Of a stretch of DNA of 64,000 bases, positions 56,987 to 64,000 are shown in pieces. Positions within the stretch are counted from its first letter, which is position 1. Every line of letters begins with the position of its first letter. The notes beneath the pieces are model-generated. The model did not search any database and had not been told where the DNA came from. It saw nothing but the letters and a program-made list of their open reading frames with translations. The translations under genes and the position numbers were made by a program. Source of the DNA: Marinilabiliaceae bacterium (GTDB lineage Bacteria > Bacteroidota > Bacteroidia > Bacteroidales > Marinilabiliaceae); the NCBI GenBank assembly GCA_016933045.1, contig JAFGBR010000008.1, forward strand, positions 1 to 64,000, given 5' to 3'.

Positions 56987-57045
56987 ATCCCTGACTTGAT
57001 CAGGGATCTGTTAGTTCAACAAGAGATTCCTGCCTGCGCAGGAAT
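56987..57045 (+). repeat. Pair of intergenic palindromes
   Basis: Two perfect 8-bp hairpins stand close together: ATCCCTGA/TCAGGGAT (56987-57007, 5-nt loop) and ATTCCTGC/GCAGGAAT (57026-57045, 4-nt loop). The second resembles the short inverted repeat elements (ATTCC-N10-GGAAT) spread through many bacterial intergenic regions, such as Neisseria dRS3. They lie between the isomerase and transketolase genes and could also modulate the transcript. Confidence 0.75.
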
Positions 57046-57072
57046 GAATCATATTTTAAGTAACAGAAGATT

Positions 57073-57921
57073 ATGCAAAAATATACCGATCTGGAACTCC
57101 AGATCAAATCAGTAAAATATCGGTTGGCACTGTTGAAATACATCAAAATGGCCAATGCAGGCCATACAGGAGGAAGCTTGTCGTGCACCGACATTTTAAA
57201 TGTGCTGTATAATGATGTATTGCAAGTGACTCCTGATACATTTCACGATGCTCATCGTAATAGATACATTCAAAGCAAAGGCCATTCGGTGGAAGCCCTT
57301 TATGTTGTTTTAGCCGATATGGGCTTTTTTCCTGAAAGTGATTTGGAAACGCTATGTAAATACAAATCGAAATATGTTGGACATCCAACCCGGAAGGTAA
57401 ACGGGATAGAGTTCAATACCGGAGCTTTGGGACATGGAATGCCAATAAGTGCAGGTATTGCATTGGCAGCCAAGAAAGACAAAGCCGATTATAAAGTATT
57501 TACATTAATTGGTGATGGAGAATTAGCAGAAGGTTCGAACTGGGAAGCTGCTATGATGGCTGCCCATTATAAACTCGATAATTTTATAACAATCCTCGAT
57601 CATAACACTCTGCAAATTACCGGACATAATGTTGATGTGTGCAGTCCTCATCCAATTGATGAAAAGATGAAAGCGTTTGGTTGGCACGTGGTTTCTATCG
57701 ATGGAAATAACATTGTTCAGTTACGCGAAACTTTCAGTCATATCCCTGAGGTGAAAGACAAACCGACATTTGTGATTGCAAACACCGTCAAAGGAAAAGG
57801 AGTGAGTTATATGGAAGGCGTTAAAAAATGGCATCATGGTGTTCCTACCGATGAGCAATACAATCAGGCTGTTGAAGAGTTGAATGTGGAGCTGTTTCGC
57901 TTAAGGTCGTTGATCAATTAA
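57073..57921 (+). CDS. Transketolase, N-terminal (TPP pyrophosphate-binding) subunit
   Basis: 282 residues, equal to the first domain of transketolase. HTGGSLSCTDILNVLYNDVL, SKGHSVEALYVVLADMGFF, GALGHGMPISAGIALAAK and the ThDP/Mg motif IGDGELAEGSNWEAAMMAAH with ITILDHN. It needs the partner subunit encoded next. In this context it probably splits the phosphorylated ketose made by the kinase, transferring a two-carbon unit. Full-length transketolase for the pentose phosphate pathway is expected elsewhere. Confidence 0.9.
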   Translation: MQKYTDLELQIKSVKYRLALLKYIKMANAGHTGGSLSCTDILNVLYNDVLQVTPDTFHDAHRNRYIQSKGHSVEALYVVLADMGFFPESDLETLCKYKSKYVGHPTRKVNGIEFNTGALGHGMPISAGIALAAKKDKADYKVFTLIGDGELAEGSNWEAAMMAAHYKLDNFITILDHNTLQITGHNVDVCSPHPIDEKMKAFGWHVVSIDGNNIVQLRETFSHIPEVKDKPTFVIANTVKGKGVSYMEGVKKWHHGVPTDEQYNQAVEELNVELFRLRSLIN

Positions 57922-57922
57922 A

Positions 57923-58882
57923 ATGCAGAAGATGATATTAAATAAATTAGAAATGGGAAAAGCGAATCTGGATGTCTATTCCGAAACGCTTATTGAATTG
58001 GCATCTGCAGATAAAAACATATTAGCTGTAACCAGCGATTCGAGAGGGTCTGGTAAATTGGTTCCTTTTGCCGATATGTTTCCAGATCAGATAATCGAAG
58101 TGGGAATTGCGGAACAAAACTTAGTTGGCGTTGCTGCCGGATTAGCATCTGCCGGAAAATGTGTGTTCGCAACATCGCCTGCATGTTTTTTGGCAACTCG
58201 CTCATTGGAACAAATCAAAAATGATGTTGCATATTCCAATCAACCGGTTACATTGGTAGGTATCAGTGCCGGGGTGAGTTATGGTGCTTTGGGTTCGACA
58301 CATCATTCATTACACGATGTGGCTGTTTTGCGAGCCATCAATAACATAGATGTGGTTGTGCCTGCCGATAATTTTGAGGCATGCGAAGCTGTTAAGGCTG
58401 CTGCGAAATCGAGTAAACCAGTGTTTATAAAATTTGGTAAAAAGATCATGCCACATTTACCTCGTTTGGAGCAGACTTATGAAATAGGAAAAGCATCCAT
58501 TATTTGTGAGGGTACAGATGTTGTATTTATAGCATGTGGAGAAACTGTAGCTCCAGCATATGAAGCAGCAATGTTACTTGAGGAAAAAGGGATAAGTGTT
58601 GAAGTTATTAGTATGCATACTGTTAATCCTTTGGATAAAACGGCGGTGCTAAATGCAGCTAAAAAATGTAAAGCAGTTATAACCGTTGAGGAGCATTCGG
58701 TTAATGGAGGATTGGGTGAAGCATGTGCAAGTTTATTAATGCAATCGGGTGTTTTTATACCATTCAAAATTGTAGGTATTCCTGATGAAGAGACGGTTGC
58801 CGGATCGCAGAATGAGATTTTTGGCCATTATGGGATTACTGGTGAAGGATTATTCCAATCTGCAATTATTTTGCTTGAATGA
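57923..58882 (+). CDS. Transketolase, C-terminal subunit
   Basis: 319 residues covering the pyrimidine-binding domain (IIEVGIAEQNLVGVAAGLASAG, with the conserved Glu) and the C-terminal domain (GTDVVFIACGETVAPAYEAAMLLEEKGI, VITVEEHSVNGGLGEA). It starts 1 bp after the stop codon of the N-terminal subunit, so the two are made together. Family members include apulose-4-phosphate transketolase and other split enzymes; sequence alone does not decide between them. Confidence 0.9.
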   Translation: MQKMILNKLEMGKANLDVYSETLIELASADKNILAVTSDSRGSGKLVPFADMFPDQIIEVGIAEQNLVGVAAGLASAGKCVFATSPACFLATRSLEQIKNDVAYSNQPVTLVGISAGVSYGALGSTHHSLHDVAVLRAINNIDVVVPADNFEACEAVKAAAKSSKPVFIKFGKKIMPHLPRLEQTYEIGKASIICEGTDVVFIACGETVAPAYEAAMLLEEKGISVEVISMHTVNPLDKTAVLNAAKKCKAVITVEEHSVNGGLGEACASLLMQSGVFIPFKIVGIPDEETVAGSQNEIFGHYGITGEGLFQSAIILLE

Positions 58883-59040
58883 TTTTAAACGGCTAGCAAT
58901 GAATTAAATTATTAATGGTTTAAAATGATATTATTTGCTTATTATGTAATGTTCAGCGAGGATAAATGTTATATACCACAAATATACTATTACTAATAAT
59001 AGGTTAATATATGTTTTCTATTCTGAATAGGGATATAAAA

Positions 59041-59973
59041 TTACTCACAAAAGAGGTTTGAAATTTGACTTAGATAATCATTCATTTTATTTACGCCACT
59101 GGTGTTCATGTGGTTGGCATTGTAAAAACTTGAAGTATCTGTTCTTATTGAACGGATATTGGCATCAATAAAGGAGATATTAAGTGTGTCACAAATATTT
59201 TTTGTAATTCGAAATGCCTCTTTATCGTAAATATTTTCAAAAACGGGGGTTTGAATACAAATAAGTTTTATTCTATTATTGCAGCATAACTTGTCTATTT
59301 TTGTTAATGCTTCTTTAATTGCACTAATTTCTGATGTATCAAAGAATTTACTTTTTAAATTTGAAACTAATTGAAATATATTTGTATTCCATGATTCATC
59401 ATGCCTATCATACCCATATTTTGTAAAACTTGAATTGTTATTTGGGAAAAGGCAATTAGCAAGTTGATCATATTTGAATATTGCATATAGTGGAAAATAT
59501 TTTTCAAGAGTGTTAAAATTAAACTGTTTTATTGTTTGCCAATCTTTATTAATGGGTCTAAATGCATATCTGGAAAAACTATTTTTATGAACAATATTCT
59601 CAGAAGTGCCTTCAAAGGAACCTGCTCTTATAAATGGATCAAAGCTAAGTACAGCATATTTTGGATTATCATTTCCCTTTAAATAATCAACTAATCTTGA
59701 ATATGCCATTGAGAGTTCAGTGTGGCCGTCAACTCCAATGTTAATGGTTTTTAGGTTAAATTTCTCATTAAAAAATGAAGGGTTAAAATGAACCCAACAT
59801 CTTGAACTCCCTATGAAAACAACATCAGCATTAACATTAATAGTTTGTTCCAGGTTATCGTGATCGGCAGTAATATTATTGTTGACGCGTAATAATAAAA
59901 GGTAATTAATGAGAAATAGTACTCCAAATGAGAGGATTGAGTATAGGATTAGTTTTTTGATAAACAGATTCAT
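59041..59973 (-). CDS. SGNH-like protein paired with MBOAT acyltransferase
   Basis: 310 residues, one N-terminal membrane helix (about 8-27) and the rest periplasmic. VVFIGSSRCWVHF has the GSS/GDS-like nucleophile position of SGNH hydrolases, NIGVDGHTEL the Gly/Asn block, and ANHMNTSGVNKMNDYL near the end an Asx-x-x-His-like element. It resembles the AlgJ/AlgX or DUF1574-type partner that receives an acyl group from an MBOAT protein and moves it to a polysaccharide. It starts 3 bp after the MBOAT gene. The substrate is unknown. Call is by motif and context. Confidence 0.65.
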   Translation of the reverse strand: MNLFIKKLILYSILSFGVLFLINYLLLLRVNNNITADHDNLEQTINVNADVVFIGSSRCWVHFNPSFFNEKFNLKTINIGVDGHTELSMAYSRLVDYLKGNDNPKYAVLSFDPFIRAGSFEGTSENIVHKNSFSRYAFRPINKDWQTIKQFNFNTLEKYFPLYAIFKYDQLANCLFPNNNSSFTKYGYDRHDESWNTNIFQLVSNLKSKFFDTSEISAIKEALTKIDKLCCNNRIKLICIQTPVFENIYDKEAFRITKNICDTLNISFIDANIRSIRTDTSSFYNANHMNTSGVNKMNDYLSQISNLFCE

Positions 59974-59976
59974 TTT

Positions 59977-61431
59977 TTAGAATTGAAAATATATAAATTG
60001 GTTAATGTTTGTCTTTGTTGAATAATAATATATAGTTAAGAATAGCACGAAATATACTAGTTGTTTTAAAGGAGCTTTCAGTTTGCTTAGGTTTGTATCT
60101 ATTGCAAATAAATTTTCTCGTCCAAACCACTCAACAATTAGAAGGAGGGAAATGAATAATAAAGTGATCAATGCGTCAGTCATCCCTTTAAAATTTGGTA
60201 TTGATAATGCTGACGGAGATAGGATGTTTGATAAATAACTTATTGCATGATTAACATTTTCTGCCCTAAAAAATATCCATGCAAACGCGATTAGAGTAAA
60301 AGTCAGTGTCATTGAAATAAACTCTTTAACAGAGGGGAAGATTTTACCTTTCGCAACAATACTGATATTGGTTCGGTTTTTCTTGATTAATAATAATGGC
60401 ATGAAATATATTGCATTTAAAGCACCCCAAATAATAAAAGTCCAGTTTGCTCCATGCCAAAAGCCACTAACAATAAAAATAATAAGAGTATTTCTTATTC
60501 TCATCCAGGTCGATCCACGACTTCCTCCTAATGGAATGTAAAGGTAATCTCTAAACCAGGTTGATAATGAAATGTGCCATCTTCTCCAGAATTCAGCAAT
60601 GTCCCTTGAGAAGTATGGAAAAGCAAAGTTTTGCATTAAATTAAACCCAAATAATCTAGAGGTTCCTATTGCAATGTCAGAATAACCTGAAAAGTCACCA
60701 TAAATTTGAAAGGTAAAAAAAATGGCACCTAATATTAGAGTGCTCCCTGTATAGTCTGTGTGATTATTAAAAATTAGATTTGCAAATGTGGCGCAATTAT
60801 CAGCAATCACAATTTTTTTAAATAGTCCCCATAGGATTTGGCGTATTCCACTTGTTGCATTAGAATAATCGAAGGTTCTTTTTTTGTAGAATTGTGGAAG
60901 TAAGTTAGTGGCTCTTTCAATCGGTCCTGCTACCAATTGAGGAAAAAAACTTACAAAAGCCGAAAAGGCAATAAAGTCTTTTGTTGGATTCAATTTTTTT
61001 TTATAAACGTCAATGGAATAACTCATGGTTTGAAATGTGTAAAAGCTGATTCCAACAGGTAGGATGATATTTAATGATTCAGATTTTATTTCAGCTCCAA
61101 AGAGAGTAAAAGCAGAGTTGAAATTGTCAATGAAAAAATTGTAATACTTGAAAAAACCCAGTAATCCCAAATTCACTATGATACTAGCCCAAAGAAGGAG
61201 TTGTCTTTTGTGTTTTTTTTCTTCATTTTCTAATCCCAGTCCGACTAAAAAATCTACAATAGAACTAAACAATATCAGAGATAAAAATCTCCAATCCCAC
61301 CAGCCATAAAATATATAACTCGAAGTGGATATTAGTAGATTTTGTAATTTTAAGTTTTTATTAAAAACGAACCAATAAAGAACAAATACGATTGGAAGAA
61401 AAATTGCAAATTCAAGAGAATTAAACAGCAT
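59977..61431 (-). CDS. MBOAT-family membrane O-acyltransferase (AlgI/DltB-like)
   Basis: 484 residues with about ten membrane segments. MLFNSLEFAIFLPIVFVLYW at the start is characteristic. WRRWHISLSTWFRDYLYIPL and SGFWHGANWTFIIWGALNA hold the conserved MBOAT Trp/His residues, with the catalytic His in FWHG. It would move an acyl (usually acetyl) group across the membrane for polysaccharide modification together with the SGNH-like protein. The nearby T9SS deacetylase may act on the same or another glycan. Confidence 0.93.
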   Translation of the reverse strand: MLFNSLEFAIFLPIVFVLYWFVFNKNLKLQNLLISTSSYIFYGWWDWRFLSLILFSSIVDFLVGLGLENEEKKHKRQLLLWASIIVNLGLLGFFKYYNFFIDNFNSAFTLFGAEIKSESLNIILPVGISFYTFQTMSYSIDVYKKKLNPTKDFIAFSAFVSFFPQLVAGPIERATNLLPQFYKKRTFDYSNATSGIRQILWGLFKKIVIADNCATFANLIFNNHTDYTGSTLILGAIFFTFQIYGDFSGYSDIAIGTSRLFGFNLMQNFAFPYFSRDIAEFWRRWHISLSTWFRDYLYIPLGGSRGSTWMRIRNTLIIFIVSGFWHGANWTFIIWGALNAIYFMPLLLIKKNRTNISIVAKGKIFPSVKEFISMTLTFTLIAFAWIFFRAENVNHAISYLSNILSPSALSIPNFKGMTDALITLLFISLLLIVEWFGRENLFAIDTNLSKLKAPLKQLVYFVLFLTIYYYSTKTNINQFIYFQF

Positions 61432-61702
61432 TCTAAAGTTTTATTATAAAGGATTTGTTTTGTATTATTTTAAAAATTAAAAGTATATTATATATCAAAG
61501 GCACTGTCGAAGAATTTCGTGAAGTCGTGTTTTTTTTTGATAAAAGGCTTAAATTTAAAGCACTTTAAAAAAGAATGAGTTTATGTGCAATATTGAATAA
61601 GTAGTATTGATGCAATATTGTATTATCATTTGGAAATAATGAAGATAGAAGAGTTTTTGGAGGGATGTGTATCAGATGATAGATAAGAAGCTTTTTGTAG
61701 TT
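61432..61702. other. AT-rich gap between MBOAT and deacetylase genes
   Basis: 271 bp without a convincing gene, terminator or repeat; presumably the MBOAT promoter region. Confidence 0.4.
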
Positions 61703-62950
61703 TTAGTTCAGAACAATTTTTTTTGTTATACAGGAATTATCATCTGCTTGCAATTTGAATAAATATAAGCCTTTGTTTAAGTCTGAAACATTGAGCGAGA
61801 ATTTATTTGGGGGGCAAAAAAAATTAATGTTTCTGATTTCTCTACCAGTAATGTCAAATATTTTTATTTGAATATAGCTTGTTGAAAAGTTATATTCGAA
61901 ATTAAGAATGTTTTGTACAGGTATGATTTGAATATTAAGATTATTATTACGTGAATACAAAGGTTTAGATGTAGCTATTCCGGTAAGAGTTATGTAGCCC
62001 GCATCGGGAATTGCTTTAAACATTATTGAATCGTTGTAAACAGAATCAATTGGTATATCTACATTGTTTTGGGTTATATGATTATAATAAATACCATTTG
62101 TTTTTAGTTTAATGCTCAATGGCTGATTGTATAAGTCATTATTCGATAAAGTATCTGTCAGTTCAATTATTCTTTTATTTCCATCAAAAGCTAAAATTTC
62201 ATTGATTTTAGAGCAACGAGCTTCCTGATGGTATTTTATAGCTTTTTCTAAAGTAGTTAACCAAATGCTGTTTTTTTCAGAATTAATAATATCCAGTTGT
62301 TTTTCTGCTTCGGGTGATGTGACTATGTGTTCAAAAAGTATTAGTAATCCACCACTGTTTTTTATATGATTAATATTATTTGCGATATTAGCACTTGAGA
62401 AACTGGAAGTTTTTAGTTTGTAATAATCCTTTGCTTTGGTTGCAAAGTTGTATGTGTAATCAATTGTAGTATAGGGTTCTACGGTTCTTGAAGATAAATA
62501 TCCAACATTAATTACAGAATCAATAACAACATCATTATAATTTCCATTTGGGTAAGCATATGAAATAATTTTTTGAGAGGTGTTAGTTTCAACTTGATTT
62601 TTGAATTTTCTTAATTGATCAGATAATTCAGATGCACTTAGAGATGTTAAACTGTTAAACCCATGACCTCCTATTTCATTTCCATTTTTAATCGTTTCTT
62701 CCAGATTGGACCAGGGCTTAAAATTCCAGTCGACGGGAAAGAACGTTGCAACCATATTTCGTTCAAGTAGTGCAGGTACTAAAATTGTGTAGTGATCAGA
62801 TGTCCAGTCATCAAACGTAAGCACAATTGTAGCCTTTTTATCATCGAGCCATTTGCAAACTATACCAGTTTGAGAATGTGAGCTATTGAAAAAAAATAGA
62901 CTTAATAATAGGGTTATGAATGATTTGTTTTTTAGGTAAGTGAAATGCAT
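61703..62950 (-). CDS. T9SS-exported NodB-like polysaccharide deacetylase
   Basis: 415 residues. Signal peptide (1-26), NodB domain (about 30-240): ATIVLTFDDWTSDHY (catalytic and metal Asp47/Asp48), NEIGGHGFNSLTSLS, then ISYAYPNGNYND and GGLLILFEHIV. The usual His-x3-His metal pair has His96 but Ser100 in place of the second His, so activity is uncertain. A linker follows, and the last 70 residues (LNFEYNFSTSYIQIKIFDITGREI to DLNKGLYLFKL and KKIVLN) form a T9SS type A sorting domain. It lies upstream of the MBOAT gene on the same strand, 271 bp apart. Confidence 0.8.
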   Translation of the reverse strand: MHFTYLKNKSFITLLLSLFFFNSSHSQTGIVCKWLDDKKATIVLTFDDWTSDHYTILVPALLERNMVATFFPVDWNFKPWSNLEETIKNGNEIGGHGFNSLTSLSASELSDQLRKFKNQVETNTSQKIISYAYPNGNYNDVVIDSVINVGYLSSRTVEPYTTIDYTYNFATKAKDYYKLKTSSFSSANIANNINHIKNSGGLLILFEHIVTSPEAEKQLDIINSEKNSIWLTTLEKAIKYHQEARCSKINEILAFDGNKRIIELTDTLSNNDLYNQPLSIKLKTNGIYYNHITQNNVDIPIDSVYNDSIMFKAIPDAGYITLTGIATSKPLYSRNNNLNIQIIPVQNILNFEYNFSTSYIQIKIFDITGREIRNINFFCPPNKFSLNVSDLNKGLYLFKLQADDNSCITKKIVLN

Positions 62951-63233
62951 ATTGAAAGTATTACAGTTGACTAATTAAATTAAACACTTTTTTTGGGTAT
63001 AAGTTTAATGTAAATATAAAATAGTGTTGTTATGTGTCGAGAATAAATTTGTTTCGGATAGAATTGAATCGTTATATAACCCAAATAATTGGTTGTTTTT
63101 TTGAAGTGCTAAAATTGTACGATGCAATCAATGGAATAAAAAAGTTGCTAAGAGTAATTTTTTCATGATGATGCGAATTTAATTTGCCAAATTTGAAAGG
63201 AGATACTATTTGTAAATTAGATAAAAAACAGAT

Positions 63234-64000
63234 ATGAAAGTTATAGCATTAACCGGGATACGAAAAATGGGAGAGATGGAGCAAAATCGTCCCTCCATTT
63301 CAAATAGTAATGATGTATTAATAGAAGTAAAGTCGATTGGAGTTTGTGGTTCGGATATGCATTATTACAAAGAAGGAAATATTGGCGACCAGGTGGTTCA
63401 GTTTCCTTTTGTGGTTGGTCACGAATTTTCGGGTGTAATTGCCTGTACAGGAGTTAATGTTTCAAATTTGAAGGAGGGTGATCGGGTTGCTGTTGATCCG
63501 AATATCTATTGTGGAGAATGCGACCAGTGTAAATCCGGGCGGCCTCATACATGCAGAAATCAAAGATTTATGGGTTGCCCGGGGCAGATGGAAGGTTGCA
63601 ATAAGCCATTTGTTGTTATGCCGGCTAAAAACTGTTTTGTGTTGCCCGAAAATATGAGTTTTGATGATGGAATGCTTATCGAACCTCTGTCAATTGGCGT
63701 TTACGCTGCAAAGCAGGCTGGCGATGTAAAAGGCCTTGATATTGCCATTTGGGGTTATGGACCTATTGGCATGTGTGTGCATGAGTCGCTTAAAATGAAT
63801 GGGGTCAAATCAGTTATGGTGTCAGATAATTTAGAATGGCGATGTGCAATAGCTAAAAAGCATGGAGCAGAATTGGTTGTTAATGCAAGTGAAAATGATG
63901 CACAGTTTCATTTTTTAAAACATCGCCCGGAGCAGGTTGATATAGCTTTCGAATGTTGTGGAAACCAGGAAGCTTTGAATGAAGCTCTTCATTGTATTAA
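63234..64000 (+). CDS. Zinc-dependent polyol/threonine-type dehydrogenase (3' truncated)
   Basis: 255 complete codons are visible before the window ends. GVCGSDMHYYKEG (catalytic Zn Cys), FVVGHEFSGVI (His-Glu), DPNIYCGECDQCKSG with RPHTC (structural Zn Cys4) and WGYGPIGMCVHESLK (NAD-binding Gly motif) place it in the medium-chain dehydrogenase family near sorbitol/xylitol dehydrogenases. LIEPLSIGVYAA is also typical. The substrate is unknown. It may serve the same polyol or sugar use as the kinase cluster, but it is separate and divergent from the deacetylase. Confidence 0.88.
   Translation, partial: MKVIALTGIRKMGEMEQNRPSISNSNDVLIEVKSIGVCGSDMHYYKEGNIGDQVVQFPFVVGHEFSGVIACTGVNVSNLKEGDRVAVDPNIYCGECDQCKSGRPHTCRNQRFMGCPGQMEGCNKPFVVMPAKNCFVLPENMSFDDGMLIEPLSIGVYAAKQAGDVKGLDIAIWGYGPIGMCVHESLKMNGVKSVMVSDNLEWRCAIAKKHGAELVVNASENDAQFHFLKHRPEQVDIAFECCGNQEALNEALHCI

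Noticed and set aside
1-64000. CRISPR array, prophage, integrase or insertion sequence
   Set aside because: No regularly spaced short repeats, transposase, integrase or phage genes were seen; the only tandem repeats are within the HYR coding region.

Overview
The window is chromosomal DNA from a member of the Bacteroidota, most likely class Bacteroidia. The order cannot be fixed from sequence alone, but a free-living, polysaccharide-using Marinilabiliales or Bacteroidales relative fits. The evidence is AT-rich DNA, TAnnTTTG-type -7 promoter motifs, no clear Shine-Dalgarno sequences, several proteins with a type IX secretion (T9SS) C-terminal sorting domain, the T9SS genes porU, porV and gldJ, a fused SecDF, Rex, and the short form of AMP nucleosidase.

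Layout. 1-1038 is the 3' end of a large secreted HYR-repeat protein with a T9SS signal; its 219-bp repeats are almost identical. 1472-11094 holds three exported proteins of unknown function: a probable outer-membrane barrel, a 2122-residue TANFOR-like giant, and an FnIII protein. 11197-16614 contains recR, a small membrane protein, a HAD phosphatase and two paralogous TPR + PD40-propeller proteins. 16601-21444 is mostly housekeeping: GNAT, a stand-alone HsdR-N nuclease-like protein, AMP nucleosidase, holA, rhomboid, a GmhB-like phosphatase and a class IV aminotransferase. 21488-26163 on the minus strand has a T9SS-exported pectinesterase, a YqgE protein and a CapA-like protein. 26395-35289 is the T9SS locus: ispF, porV and porU on the minus strand, divergent from gldJ and murF. 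35286-38877 on the minus strand has a glycosyltransferase, an inositol monophosphatase family protein, two tRNA-Val genes and folC. 38941-48535 is a plus-strand block: phoH, rex, secDF, tatA, a Ca/Na antiporter, a LolD-type ATPase, a TIGR02757 protein, trmN6-like and comB. 48770-52069 is a second, multi-domain pectinesterase. 52131-52917 holds a small lipoprotein and a coiled-coil gene split by a -1 frameshift at an A AAA AAG heptamer. 53170-58882 is a DeoR-regulated sugar cluster: FGGY kinase, fucose-isomerase-like enzyme and two-subunit transketolase. 59041-62950 has an SGNH-like protein, an MBOAT acyltransferase and a T9SS-exported polysaccharide deacetylase. A polyol-type zinc dehydrogenase runs off the right edge.

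How the genes work together. SecDF exports proteins to the periplasm, and PorU, PorV and GldJ act in the T9SS that would carry the HYR protein, pectinesterase and deacetylase to the surface. The two pectinesterases point to plant or algal pectin use. The kinase/isomerase/split-transketolase cluster has the composition expected for a non-oxidative route for an uncommon ketose. The kinase looks like glycerol kinase but has changed two glycerol-pocket residues. D-apiose, a branched sugar of rhamnogalacturonan-II pectin, is the most attractive candidate substrate, but this is inference. The least explained parts of the window are the TANFOR three-gene island and the frameshifted coiled-coil gene.
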